From NCBI GenBank assembly GCA_017591395.1, contig WEDG01011756.1:1-64000 (forward strand): a stretch of DNA of 64,000 bases. The letters run 5' to 3'. Source of the DNA: Schistocephalus solidus. Lineage: Eukaryota > Platyhelminthes > Cestoda > Diphyllobothriidea > Diphyllobothriidae. The notes under the pieces were generated by a model. It saw only the letters and a list, made by a program, of their open reading frames with translations, did no database searches and was not told the DNA's origin. The number at the start of each line of letters is the position of its first letter. The first letter of the stretch is position 1. Shown one piece after another: positions 48,026 to 61,190 of the stretch. The translations under genes were made by a program, and so were the position numbers.

Positions 48026-50747
48026 AGCGCCCATCTACCATTTTCAAGAAAGAGAACATTTACGCTCCAGATGCTCCAACATCCCAAATTCAGCAGCAAG
48101 CCTGAGCTGTGGTCACACTGAAATCGGTCAATATTGAAACAAGAATTCAGCAGCAGTCTACCATGCGCGGAAATAAATGCCTTTATATTAAATCGTTTTA
48201 TAATACAATGCTGTTTAATTTCCTGAGAGAATAATACTCGAACATGTCGTAAAGGCTTCGAGATAAGGCCGTCCATGCTTAGTCCGAAAATGGGTAGGAA
48301 TATTTGAATTAAAATCGATCAGACTTAGTGAAATAACTGCATCATATTCACAAGCTACCAACAAGAAATGGTTATCTTTTTAACGTTTTATGGTTCCTCA
48401 TAGTGACAATGCATGCCTTGGCTCAAATCCCAGGCACGTCTTAAGTAAAGGATTGAGTTGTTAGCGCCATGCCGTTTTCTATCCGAATCGAGGCTACTTT
48501 CAAGTAGCGCAGTGTCCAAGCTGTTATACGCGAGGAACGATTTGGTGGGCTCATTTTATTTTGTCGGAGTGTCTCCTTCCCAGCAGTTATTCAGTGATAG
48601 AGAATCGAGAATTTTTCCAAATGTACGAATTATTTGGGCAAGCGTTCAACTGGTGGCATTCGCGTTCGTCTATTACGTCTGCGTCTGCAGTTACAGGTGA
48701 AATCCTAAGAGCAAACGTTTACGTCGCGTTGGCACTTTGGTAAGAGCATTCGTCGAATGACTACGAATTATGAGTTGTGCTGCAGTATAAGACCCTTGAC
48801 AGACTCGCTTTAGTATCACTTTCACACCTATACAGTATCAACATAAAGGTTTTAATGTTGCAAAGGGAAATGGCCTCTGGAACTTGCTTAAGAGGAACAG
48901 CTTCACAAACTGTGTGTAATTACTAGGAATGTGTAAAAGAGGTTTTAAGATATGAATAACCCAGCTTTATAAAACAGCACAAACAATGTTGGTTAATTTT
49001 GAGTTTCTTAAGGTATTTCGACCCCTGTCAGGCTCTGTTTCGCAGGCACTTTTGAGAAAATTAATTCAAGTATTTAAAATAAATAAACTTTGCATGCTCT
49101 TTATAGTCCTAGAAGTTGTGATGCGGTTGGTGTAGCTTGGTAACCTGTGTATTATCCACTCGGATTTTTTGTCTGCACATTAACTGCCAGCTGAACGACT
49201 TTTTCTTGTCAAATCTCTGAGTATCCAACTGACAGTTGACCTTTTCCCGTTATAAGCCGTTGACCGGACTTTACACATTTACCGATAGCTGACGTGGTAA
49301 ACGATTTGAAGAATTTACTTACGCCACATTGTATGACGGGTTTTTTCAAATAACATTTTTTTGCATGTTCATATTTTGTGGCAAAGTCATGTCCAGAAGA
49401 AGAATACGAAGAGGCGATTATTCCAACATGGTTCTTATTGGCCTGAAGTTTTTGGGTCTCTCTCAAAATAATCATCAGATACGGTTGCAGAAAAGGCCCT
49501 TGGGCTAATTATTGAACAGCCACACTGCACCATCTCACTTTGGGACGATAGAGCTGAAGTCTGACATACATATTATTTGAATGTCTTACTGACGGTTTAC
49601 GTTCAAATAGTGCAGACGCTCAACCGAAACTAAAAAGAACATAAAAATTTCAAACTATAGATACCGTAGGAGCTCATAGTTCATTATAATGCGGCCAAGA
49701 CAGAATCGGCATAATTATGTGGTCACGAGTATGCATTTAGATGAATTATACGTCTTTTTCTTCGGTTTCAGCCAATATCCAGCGATAAATTTTAGAATTT
49801 CTATTTTAAAGACCAACCAATGGCAATTTAGACAACATCCAATAATTTTAGGTATATTGGCAAGCAGCAGAAGAAAAATGCACTCCATTCCAGCCTACAC
49901 ATCGAAAGCGAGATTACCATTCACTCATTGAACTTGAGATGATTTTCGACTGGAAGGTCTCGAACCGTGACTAGAATGCCACGCAAAGCTGTGAGGGCGT
50001 ATTGGACAAAGAAATAGCTGACGTGGAGTCGTCAGAAGTAAGATTTGATTCGTTTGTAAGACAGTTTGTAAAGTAAGACAGGTGGTTTGTAAAACCCTTA
50101 GGCGTTGATAAACCACGCATAAAACGATGCCTGCGGTCACTGGAGTAGGCTGATCGCGAATGAGTGAGTATACGTTAGTGCTACTGGTTTATTGATCAGT
50201 TTGATTGACTGAGTCGCAGTTGTATGAGTTAAGCTGAAAATAGTTGTCTCTCCCTGTCGTTAGTTATTTACAGCGTGACCTGGCTGCTAGCAAAGGACGA
50301 AAGATCGACTTACGATTTGACGGCACAAGGGAACAGATCGCCAGCCTATGGTGTATTCAGCGAATTGATGCCTATGCTCATAGAGAAATCGCCATAATGC
50401 TCAACTGCACCTTTAATTAGCTTGTCACGGGATTTTAGGCTCGCTTAAACTAACAGACACTTATCAATGTCTGATGCGAAGGTCGATATATTTGGATTCC
50501 ATACAACGCCTTTCCTTATTCTATCAGCTTGGAGTCACACATAATTTGTTAAAGTCTATACAACTAATACTCTATCTTATGAAATGTCGAGTGAAATTCT
50601 GAAATATGTTTTCGATTCGAGCAAATTACTTAAACGGGACTGATTATCTTTCAGCACAATCGTAAGATATTCCAATTACGATTGGATGCTGGGTTCTGAA
50701 CAAGCTTCTTCCTAACCACCAGTAAAAGCATACTCGGTAACAAGAGA
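48026..50747. other. Intergenic sequence, nothing recognised
   Basis: Short open frames only, no repeat copy identified. Confidence 0.45.
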
Positions 50748-51570
50748 CTACTTAAGTAGTATGCATTTTTCATTGATTTTCACTTTTCTTAAAAATTTAA
50801 ATATATTTTTTTAGAAAACACACAAAAATATGCTTTATTATACTCATTTGTTAGAAAAGTACGTGTTCTTCAGATTTTATACTGGAAGAAATGGTATATT
50901 TCGGGTTAAGAAAAGATTCAAATGGCCGAATTGTTTTGAACCATTCCAGCCATTACACTTGCATTCAAGGTTTCAAAACTACATGCCGTAAACATTCTGT
51001 GTAAATAAAATCACGCATTTCTCGGCTTTATGAGGAAGATGTCACACATTTCTCATAAAATGTGGTAATAGATGTGGAGCACGCTGTTTAAGTAGAGACA
51101 ACAGCACTAACTTGACAGACACGATGTATTAGGTATTAACATTTCTGGGTCTTAACAATCTTATAATGAGAAACCTTTTCAAATCAAAACATACCCTTTC
51201 TTAAAATATGAATTTTGAAGGGATGCGATTCGCATCCAAGCGAGGAGACGAAGGAATATTTTTATGCTCACTTTTTATAAAATATATTTTAATTTAAAAA
51301 GATAGGGGAAATCAATGAGAAAGATATATGGTACTTAAGTAGTCATTTTTTACCGAGTATGCTTTTTGCATGTGGTCAGAAAGAAGCTCGTTCAGAAGCC
51401 GGCATCCTACTGTGACTAAAATATCTTGGAATTAGGCTGCAAGATAATAAGTAGAACAACTCCTCTTAAGTAATTTGTTAGAATCAAAAGCAAATTTCAG
51501 AATTTCGATCGAAATTTTATGAAATATGGAATCCACTGTATTACTCTGTGCTGATAATTCGTGAAGTATT
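50748..51570 (+). repeat. AT-rich dispersed element (family B), copy B
   Basis: Begins at the perfect palindrome ctacttaagtag (50748-50759). A near copy, gtacttaagtag, lies at 51331-51342. It contains tactcatttgttagaaaagt, cagattttatactggaagaa, catgccgtaaacattctgtg, cagaagccggcatcctactg and ttggaattaggctgcaagat, all with counterparts at 62719-63360. Confidence 0.7.
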
Positions 51571-52289
51571 TTACGCAAAAAATCAATCAGTGATGGCCTA
51601 GTGCTATCATAGAGAATCTATGGGCAAGCGCCGTTTAATAAACTATTCATATGGGGCATGTTCGGAAAAGCAAACTTTTCAAGGATTTTTACTGTGGGTA
51701 GTTAAACATTTGTGATCTTACGTCATACTTTGGTTTTTTGAGTCTGCAGAGCGTCGGCGACCGGGTGCTTTATTGGCAGCCGCACATTAGCTTTAATAAT
51801 TTGAAATATCTCTGGCATGCCACTTGTACTTGCTCACCCATGCAGGATCGAAGAGAGTCTATTTCATCACAAAAAAAAACTTAGGACTGTCCTCGAAATG
51901 GTCTATGAATACAGTGTTTTGATGCCTTTAGTTGAAGACCGAGTAGTTAATCTTTCCACTTCAAAAAATCAGTTTTGCCCTAGGGTTGATTTGCATATTT
52001 GCGTTTTCTTGAGAAGTCAACTTCTGGGAAATAAAAAATTTTATTTTAATTGACTTCTAGCAGATCATTAAAATTACAAATTGTACATGAAGCGTATTCG
52101 CTCATGTAGCATTGGCCTCTCCAAGTGCACATTCTATCTAACTCAACAAGATTTCTCCTGTCAACGACTCCCAGTCTAAATTTGAACCAAGAAGAATGCA
52201 TGTTTTGTCCTTAAAAGCTTCCTCTTGACAAAACTTGACTCAGTGAACATGCAAAACTGGTGCAAGATCTTCGATTTAAAGAAAAGGAA
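51571..52289. other. Intergenic sequence, nothing recognised
   Basis: The open frame 51817-52053 has no recognisable product. Confidence 0.45.
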
Positions 52290-52640
52290 ACCTTTTGCGG
52301 TAATATTTTAAATGGCCCCGGAAGGAAAGGGCAATATGAACGTCCCAATACACGTGATTTTGTGTTCGATTCTTAGGGTTAAGGTCAGGACAATGATTAC
52401 GTTTTGGATAATCTTTAAACTTTTGCATAGGTTTACAGTTGAGGTGGGTTGGGGTGGGGTGGTGTTAGGGTCGATTTTAGGGCTACAGTTAAGATTACGC
52501 TTGGGTTTTGGTTAGGATTAGTGCTAGATGGGAATAAGAAACCTTACCATAAACTTACGTATGTCCATCCGTATTACGGGGTCACGTAATTACTATTCCC
52601 CTGTTCTCCTGATGCGGGCAGCCAGAAGCGACCACGTGCA
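52290..52640 (+). repeat. TTAGGG-rich element, copy 5
   Basis: The leader taatattttaaatggccccg is followed by gattcttagggttaaggtca, then ggttggggtggggtggtgtt and ggttttggttaggattagtg. The right boundary region is tccatccgtattacggggtc. End repeats resemble those of the copy at 56680. Confidence 0.55.
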
Positions 52641-52699
52641 TTGTTGCAGGTCTTGGTGTCGGAATTGCACATGGACCCAAAGCTACCATGCGCAGTAAG

Positions 52700-53260
52700 C
52701 TCATGAGTTTCAAGGAAAAATTAAATTCTAATGAGCAGTCGAGGGTATTGTATGTCATCTCGTGCCAAACCTGTTCCTGTAACTACACAGGATGAACTGG
52801 ACGTTTGCTTGGATCGCGTATACATGAGCAGAATCTTACTGTGATACGGAGTGACGATTCATCGCAAGTGGCTGCCCACAACTACGAAAATGGTCACGAG
52901 TTTAACTTTGCCGCCACGAAGATCATCGCCCACGCAAGATGCAAGACAAGCCAAGAATTAATTCGAGCCTGGGCCTCCGATGAGAAGTCGATCAATCGAT
53001 TTATCGATCTGGCGCCGGCATACAGGGCCCTGCGTAGTCACCTCCGGACTGGCGCCACTGCTGTTTGATTGACTCCTGTCCCCCCTATAAATGTTACTCG
53101 TTTATGTTGCTGTTTTATCTCCGACGATGGACTCCAGTAAGAGTTCGAAAGCTCAGACGAATAAAGCCATGAGTCCGGTGAACGAACAACCTTCTTCTTC
53201 TTCGTCTTCTTCTTCACTTATGCACACACCTGGAATTCGGAAATTCACCTCCATTCATAT
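52700..53260 (+). pseudogene. Penelope-like element fragment with GIY-YIG domain, copy 2
   Basis: The frame from about 52730 reads RVLYVISCQTCSCNYTG, stop, TGRLLGSRIHEQNLTV, then VAAHNYENGHEFNFAATKII and INRFIDLAPAYRALRSHL. This is the GIY-YIG layout (G-[IV]-Y...C..C...Y-I-G-E-T-G-R-x-L..R..EH). The usual glutamate of GETGR is replaced by TGA at 52793-52795. A 3' non-coding tail with a (TTC)n run (about 53190-53215) matches the copy at 38945. The reverse transcriptase itself is absent. Confidence 0.7.
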
Positions 53261-56200
53261 AAGATTTCTTCACACTGTGTACATCAATGAGTTTGGAAAA
53301 CTGATGATGATGGATGATGATAACAAGTTATTTAAAATACCACAGGCTGTTGGATTCAGATGAATTTCATCGCAGTTGATATTCGTAAACGGTCGCTATT
53401 TATATAGCTTGAACTTGTTTAACTGTCTTTTCCTATCCCCAGCAATTCGATGATATTTCCTGCAGCAAGTGTAGACGTTTTATTTCTTATATACAAATTA
53501 ACTGATATTGCGTTCTTTAAATTGCATGCTAGTTAGTGAGAAGCCCAAGAAGTCCAAAAACTTGCAGTCTCATAATTTTCGAGACGCCTGAATGGTTATT
53601 CATGGTTATTCATGTAAGTAACTATCCTAATAAGGCATCCAGCATATTCGTTTGGTCTTATTTTTAATAAGCAGAAAGTGTTTTCTTCCTTGGAATATAA
53701 AACCATGAAATAATTGATTTAAGGAAACTTCTCAGCACAAAATGTGTCATAAAGCTAGGAAAAACAATGAATACAGATCATGAATCAAAATGTACCGGTT
53801 GTAGCAAGTTGCCCTAAAGCCGAAACAACTGCCTCCTGTAAGGTCGCATTTGTAAGGAAACGTCATTTGTTATCAGATAGGCATAATAACACGTCATTCG
53901 TGCATATAGCCGGAGGAATTATAACTGGCCACGGCCTGGAAGTAGTAATCAGAGGTAAAAGGATTGCTGCTTGGGTAGGCTTTGTTGTCAAGTAGGATGT
54001 ACTTGGGTGAATAAAAAGGCTTCAGTCAAATGCTAACGTTCCTCTCAACGAGAATCGTATTTAGTCTCCAAATTTCGAGTTCCACTTACGATTGCTGTAA
54101 TCATTGCTGCCCTATATTTATCGTACTGGGGCCCTATCTTTTTTCCCACTAAACTGATTTGGTTTTTAACCATGAGATTTGATTGTGGGCTAAATCCCAA
54201 CTGCTCCATCCTCATCTGCTGTAAATACTCCATACCAACAAAAGATACGATCGCTTTGCTTTGTGTGGTAAGAGTCATTTTTAGAGTCATAGTAATTTTC
54301 TCAGCGTTTGGATTAATAAGCGCATGTTTTGTTATGTGTATTGGTGGTTGTTCTGGGAAAGTTGGTTGGGCAGTACCAATATGGACCTTGCTGACTTAGA
54401 GCAAGAGGCTGTTGAATATGGGCTACCAGGTGGAGCTGCCAACACCTATACCGGTGCTTCCAACACATAAAACCAAACATTACTGAAAGGGGCGCTTGAT
54501 TAGGTTACTTGGAGCGTTAAGGAACCGCTGTCCTGTCCAGATGATGCACACGAAGTTCACCTAATCACAGTGCCGATGTGCGAAACAGCGACATGCAGAC
54601 TGCATAAATTAGTAACCACAGCGATGCCAGGTTGAGAGTAGTCGCACTCACGAATGTGTCGAGAGAAAAGACTTGATATGACCAAGAGAAGGATATAAAT
54701 GCTCCAAATTCGCTCCTCCCAAATCTAACTGAGCCAAAGGTTTATAAGTCCCAGGAACGAAAAACGTGTCAATACATATGTCTGTATAAATAATCTGACA
54801 GTTTAAGTCCATCCCGCCTCCATGGATTGCACGGATAGTTCAACGCCTTATTTATAGGGGAATTATAGTCTGACATAACTGCCCCGGTCCTTAAACAACG
54901 AGCAATATTTTCTGGGTAGAAGGGCCTATGGAGCATGGCTTAAATTTCCAGTTGCATGAGTTATAAGATATTTAAATCATTTGCTTAAAGGAAGAGGATC
55001 GAAGTGTAAAATTGTAATCCAGAAGAGCAACAGCCCCCAAGTGAAGAATTATGAGAAGACCGTTTCCATCCTCGATAGAGTATTTGCAGTTCATGAGCTG
55101 GTACATGTTTTAACCCCATCTTTTGCACCTTAACCCTAATAATTCTCCAATACTGGACTCGCTACACCTAGCACTATTAGAATTACCTGCCTATAGCTTA
55201 GCCATTCGGCTGTTTATTCTGCTCGGTCTCGAATCTTAGAAAGTAGAAAAAAAAGTCTTAGTCACATCCTCTCCAAAGATTGAACAGAGATGGGTTCATG
55301 CAAGCCACCAAAATTTCAACCGTTATGTCAACCCTGAATGGCATACGATTGAAAAGACGTTGCGGTCATCATTCAAAACTGTATGTAGGGTGTCATTCAA
55401 GGCGTTCGATGATTCATTGCTTTCGAAGGACATTACTGTTATGGGTGTAACTGAGACCACAATCAAATGAATAAGGTTTTCCCAGCAAATAGTACTTGAC
55501 GCGAATTTATTTAACACATCAACTTGTCTGAGACGTTAATCCATGACGGTTTTCGCTGAAGCTTTAAGACGGACTGTGAACATTGAGCCTTGATAGGAAG
55601 ATCTGATTAGTACTCTCACTGCTTTACAAAGGAGACCTCGTGATAATGTACATAAATCTTATTTTACTCAAAAGCGATCCTAATTTAAAGATAACAAGGC
55701 CATCCCGTGAGCCGCATCTGCCCTCGATCTCTGCCTATCTTGCGCCATCAAATAAATGTTTATTGTCTTTTTGGGACTCTTCGTATATGTAGACCCTTCG
55801 GTTCTTCGTACACCTTCTATCGGCATGATCCTCAAACCTCGTCAATGACATGAAGGCTTTATGGAAGGCCCATATTCGGACGACAAAATCTGTAAGCTTC
55901 ACTCGTAATCCAAGCTTCTTCCAACATATAGGCCTATTAAAATTCGCATATTATAATAGAAGCCTCAAATTGCGAACACCCCTGAAGCACGTATGATATG
56001 TAAAGCGCTAGATACTGAGATAAATAATATTTTTTCTGGTCATGTCACAAGCACAATCTTCGTGAGTACCCCAACGAGCCATTAAGATGAGTGGTTCATG
56101 GCAATTTCTTAGCCATTGCAATGGGTTATTGGAGGAAGTAACCATAGCTTCTGTCGTTGGCCCTTCAGGACCTTCGGGGTTTCTTTATGGATTGAAGATG

Positions 56201-56679
56201 AGCCCATGGTGTGGGAGGTTGTCAGTACCTGCTATCAGTAACACACATATTTTCTTAACATCCGGCGCGTATCTGTTAACGCCTTATTGTTCATTTATGC
56301 TATTGAATTCAAAAACAGAAATTCCAAAATAATTTTTTATCCTTATTTTATTTTTGGCATGCACTACAGTCCACGTCCATCTTCCATTTGCTCAATTATC
56401 CACTCTGATCAATTCTACTCCCATCTCTTTTTGAAGTCTGATTTGTGACGCTATTATGATGTCGTGCATTTGCTGAAGGCAATTACCTAACCCTCCACTG
56501 ACTTTGTCGTGTAGAGTTGATTTCCATGTTTGGTGTTGAGGCAGAAGCTGCTTCAGGACTGTTCGGACCCCTGGATAAGAACTCTATTCTTCTATCTCGG
56601 TGGCACCATATCCTTGGTGTCTGTGAGCACATAATGGCTGTCAATCTGAGCCCCAAGGCGTGCAGATGCCGTTGGCTAT
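53261..56679. other. Intergenic sequence, nothing recognised
   Basis: No exon chain, repeat family or RNA gene could be supported in this stretch. Confidence 0.45.
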
Positions 56680-57068
56680 GGATGCTTTGTATGGCCGCCT
56701 AAACCGGACACGGGAATATTAACTGCCTCTGCACTTAAAAAAGGTGGCCTTACAGTAAATTTATGGGTAAATATACCTGTGTCTTAACGCAAACCTTAGC
56801 GCTAACATAAAACTAAACTATACCCTAAATCTTAACCCCAGTCATAACCTAAACCTAAACCCTACAATTAACACGAGTATAACCTTAGCGCTTGGCCTTA
56901 TCGTGATCCTTAACTGAACACTGGTCTTTAATTCAAACTTAAGCCTATCCCGAAACTTAACCCCAACTTGCACCTAAATCTTTAACTTAGTTTCCATGGA
57001 ATTTAGCGTAAAGCCACATGCATGGTGGTTGGTTCCATTTCCCGTTTAGGCGACCCTACAGGGTATCC
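56680..57068 (-). mobile_element. TIR element with CCCTAA-like interior (copy 6)
   Basis: The left end, ggatgctttgtatggccgcc, and the right end, gcgaccctacagggtatcc, are inverted repeats (about 30 bp with a few mismatches; inner part cctaaaccgg... versus ...cccgtttagg). The interior is aacctaaaccctacaattaa, cttaaccccagtcataacct and similar units, the complement of TTAGGG. The size is 389 bp, with no open frame of note. Best delimited uninterrupted copy of the family. Confidence 0.65.
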
Positions 57069-58818
57069 TACCACTAGTTGTAGAGTGGGTCTGTGTTACT
57101 GGCTTTTGAACATAACATAAGTTGTTTTATAACTCCACCAAAGTACTCCTCTTCATTTGAAATCATACCTTAATCAAGGTATTTCATGCTTTACGCGTTT
57201 TGGTCAATTAAGCATGTAGACAGGATCTTTAAAAATACATAAGCAGTAAATTAGTAAACGTGCAGTAAGCCAGTTGAACCGTATAAAACGGATAAATGTA
57301 GAGAAGCAAGGATGATTATATCTGAAAACGAATTCTCGAGAACTTTCTAAACATCCGAATTTAAACTGCTAAATGGTTTCAAACGAACACACAGGCAGTA
57401 CTCACCGGCATTGTGTTCGACGTGTCAATGCGGACGAAACTCTTAAATTCATCCGCTTTCCCCAATCTGTTGTGTTACTATCTGCTAAGTCAATTCGTTT
57501 GCTAGCTTACTCAGCTATTCTAAATTGTTTGCATGTTTTAAACTCGAGGAAAAATTAAAGGTAATCACACTGGCTCGTCAAAATAAAATCTCCCAATTTT
57601 TGAAGGTTATTTAATCGACAAAACTTTGAACGGCTGACAAATGAAATTAATAAGCTGGCTTCTAAGCTTCCAAAGCATGCACAACACATTTGCTTTTAAT
57701 ATCAAGATGGTAAAATTTAGGTTATGAATAAGATCAAGGAAAGCGTAGAGTGTACGGTCCGAAACACAGTCAACTTAAAACGGACAATTGGCTGCCTGCG
57801 AGTAGCTACAACTGGTAAAAGTCATTGAAGATTGAAGGGAAAAATCTATAACCACTGTTGCCGCATTTTTTAATCGTTCATATCTTAAATGAATATTGCA
57901 AAGGTCACCGAATGTTTAGTATGTAGAAATGAGTCTTTAAAGACATGCTTCAGGCTCCTAACTACATCAGGCGTAACTTAAAACTGCAAATATGGTTATT
58001 TCGCATGGTTGTATGGTTTACTCGATCACAATCAATAAGCGTGCAACATATGGCTATATAATTCTCTCCACCTATATGTCGCAGCACTAACAGAACACGA
58101 GTTATATTGTCTCAAATTATAATAAACGATCGCATCACAATACCTGAACGGCTGCCCCAAGTTAAGTGAGGATGCAGGACCAGAACCCGGTGCGAACATC
58201 ATGAACAGAAACGAAGATAGTTTAATAAAAGTATAGTTATGAAGGTAACAAATTTTGGCCCAAAATTAAATGTTAAGAGATAATTCTCGTCTTATTTCTT
58301 GATGTTTCTTGTGGGAGGTTTAAGCATCGATAGCAACCAACTAGCATACCACATTACTTACGAAGGGAATCGATAGGCAGTCTTTTAATTCCCCAATTCT
58401 TGGCAAAATGATAGTTCGATTTAAATGACACAATAGGGCGGTAACGCGTTGGCAATGAAAACAAAGTTCTATATACTCACCGTTCCCATTCAAGTAAGCT
58501 GAAGTTTTAGCACTGACTTGGACCGTATTACCCCGCCTACACGTCAACCTAACCCTTACCCTATTCATTGTGTTCGTTAGGGTTAGCATTCATTGCCGGG
58601 TTTGTGGGTCACGCAACACTTCGTTTTCGAGATCAGATTCTGTGCAGTGTCTACTTGGAGTGCTGGCATAACTCAAGCTCCTGGTAGAAAAAGGATATTT
58701 TAAATGTACAAACTGGACCGAAATGCACAAACAGGTAAAATACGCAAGGATTAAGAGTACTTTCATTTGAAACCACTAATACAATCATCCTCAGACCTTC
58801 CAACGTTTAAGCGCTTGA
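57069..58818. other. Intergenic sequence downstream of the profilin-like gene
   Basis: A 60-bp patch at about 58540-58600 (cctaacccttaccctattca ... cgttagggttagc) is another trace of telomere-like sequence, with the two orientations facing each other. Otherwise nothing is recognised. Confidence 0.4.
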
Positions 58819-59103
58819 TTACAGACTCAGAACGTATTCATGCATATCCTTGAATAATCCGAGCGCTGCGTCCAGCTGGTTCTGCGCGCACACGCCCAAC
58901 ATGACTATGTAATCGGTCTTGAATCCGATGAGGTTTCGCGTCGGTTGTCCCTCACCCTCCGACTTCGATTCTTTACCTCCCTGGCTCTTGGGTCGCGACG
59001 TTTTCGCGATCAGAAATCCATGTTCACTGAAGGTAACCACCTCAAAGTTGTCTTCGGCCACGGTAAAGACCTCCTTCGAGATATCACGACCCTGTTTGTG
59101 AGC
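58819..59103 (-). CDS. Profilin-like protein, exon 2
   Basis: 94 codons plus stop, after acceptor gcttcaattttgcaag on the minus strand. The strands EVFTVAEDNFEVVTF and GFLIAKTS correspond to the central sheet of profilin. The end YIVMLGVCAQNQLDAALGLF and KDMHEYVLSL fits the final strand (.VIGVYDE) and the C-terminal helix (...VVE.LGDYL) of the family. Between them lies KSQGGKESKSEGEGQPTRNL, a charged stretch absent from standard profilins. The open frame extends further upstream to 59172, but the strong acceptor and matching phase favour the 59103 border. Confidence 0.65.
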   Translation of the reverse strand, partial: AHKQGRDISKEVFTVAEDNFEVVTFSEHGFLIAKTSRPKSQGGKESKSEGEGQPTRNLIGFKTDYIVMLGVCAQNQLDAALGLFKDMHEYVLSL

Positions 59104-60889
59104 CTTGCAAAATTGAAGCAAAACATGATATTGGGTAAAAACGCCCGACTTTTGCGTGACAGGTGTCAGCATAAACTCATATCAAGGATACATTTTCGAC
59201 ATTTTCTGAAGTAGGCGTCTCTTTGACACTATTTAAAGTATAAGCAAGGCAGTAACATGAAAATCTAAAAATAGATTTCAGATTCTGGTAGCTATTATAC
59301 CTAATGTAGCAAATTCGAGGTCATTAGAACACATATTGCATTCACTAGGTCAGATTAAAGCAGCATGCAATGGTGGCTTCGCCTAGCAAACTTAATAACA
59401 AAAATATATATGGTTAGTTGATGACACGTCATATATCGGCGAAAAACTGCAGTAAAGGACTTTCGATTGATTGAAAGCATATTTTTCGAAGAGCTTTTTT
59501 AAGCAAGTCAGTGTTCCAGCTACTAAAGTTTCATGATTGATTGAGTTGACACGTTATCGCAAAAAGAGCACACCAGCAATTACGACTTAGATAAATGCTT
59601 ACAAAATGTCACATTTTGAAGGTTTTGACTAGTACAAACTGCAAAATCTATGTTTGTAGATAGTCCATAGAAGCACTTAAAACTTTAACGTATTTACTGG
59701 TATTTCTGGGACCTCCTGAAAGTAAACAGACCCATCGTCGCTAAAACCATATACTTATTCTACAAAATAAAATTTCTCTTGATACGCATGCAATTGTATC
59801 CGTTGATTTGGTCCTAATCTCTGGGTTGCTGACTGTCTTCTGTATATGTGAGCTTATAAAAACGTTTATTCTTGTAACCTTCACATCGCTAACCTAATTT
59901 TTTTGTGGTCTTGATTGAATGAACACTGACTTCTTGCAGAATTATCTTAAAACACATCATAAACTATCAGGCATCCCAGTGATCGCGTCAACTTCCTCTC
60001 AGTTACTTTCAAGGACTCGCATTTTCACTTTTATCGGCAATTGGGCAATTTACTTACCCACGTGCTGTATGATCCATTAAGGCACGGGGTTTACTTAAGT
60101 TCTAACAGTAAAAGAGGACGATTTGTAAACCTTGTTGTGTTTATGCTGTCTTATTTGCTGTGTTTTACATACAAAGACTCCATGTATTTTTAAACATCTA
60201 GCTAATTCATTCAATACGAATCTTGGCATTTCTTAGAAAATTACTTTTCTTAAGAAACTCATTATTCTACCCACGCCGTATTACTTCCAATATTTCTCTG
60301 ATTTTTTCGAGTAATCGTAGGCCGTTCATTCTTAATTGAGCGTTTTGAGTGAAACCTTTAAACCAGTTTCCGACTGATTAGCGATTCTTCGTTAACTTGT
60401 GCACATTTCATGACTGAGTTACCTATTGTACGCACATCCCGTCACTGCCCATGGCTCCGGTGTATTGCCCGCAATGCTGGTAGTGGCTGTGGTGGTGATT
60501 GTTGCAAAGCCAAGGCCATGAAGCAAACGATGGGTATTGTCGAGGAAAAACATAGGAAATAGGATAGCCCTTTGTCCTCTTCGATACGTTATTTATAGAC
60601 CCGTTTGAGTAGGATATATACTGAAGTCTCCAATCCCAATGAAAGCTAGTACAGTTTGATGGGTCAGACCACGTGGCTTTAATTATTTCTTATATAAGCC
60701 AAGCGAGGTTAGCCTGTGACCTAACTGGTTAGGCATTTATTTCAATGACCAACTGAACCCATGGTCACATCAGAGCTCATCAGGGTCGCCTTTGGAATCC
60801 TATGTGACTGATTAAAGAAAGTGGTACGAATTACATATAGCCCCCCCCCCAAAAAAAAACGGATATGGGAATACGAAAGTCCAGCCAAA
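59104..60889. other. Profilin intron, nothing recognised
   Basis: AT-rich, with short frames only. A run of ten C followed by nine A lies at about 60841-60859. Confidence 0.45.
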
Positions 60890-61190
60890 TAATAAAGGTG
60901 ACCCTGCAAATAATTTCAGGAACAGTTACTATTCCAGTACCCTAACACTAAAAGTAGCCTCAACATAAACCTCAGTTGTAGTCATAGTTTTAACCTTATC
61001 CCACCCTACACCCTAACCCTTAAGAGAACCCTTATCCGTACCTTAAACCTAATTCTAAGCCTAAGTATAACCCTCACCCTTACCCAAAAACTAAGCTTCA
61101 TTTCCCGGGAGTTTGGCACATATCCCCCTGTACTGCGAACGGTTCCCTCCGCATGTCATGTTTAGGGGGCCATACAAATTATCCTTACCA
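60890..61190 (-). repeat. CCCTAA-rich element (copy 7)
   Basis: Interior taccctaacactaaaagtag, taccttaaacctaattctaa and cttacccaaaaactaagctt. The boundary motif cccgggagtttggcacatat, then ccccctgtactg, is the complement-side version of the boundary seen at 21448. The left leader aaggtgaccctgcaaataat resembles the leader at 24350. Lies inside the profilin intron. Confidence 0.55.

Noticed and set aside
47812..48276. 154-codon minus-strand open frame
   Set aside because: A large part is the SINE body read through in one frame.
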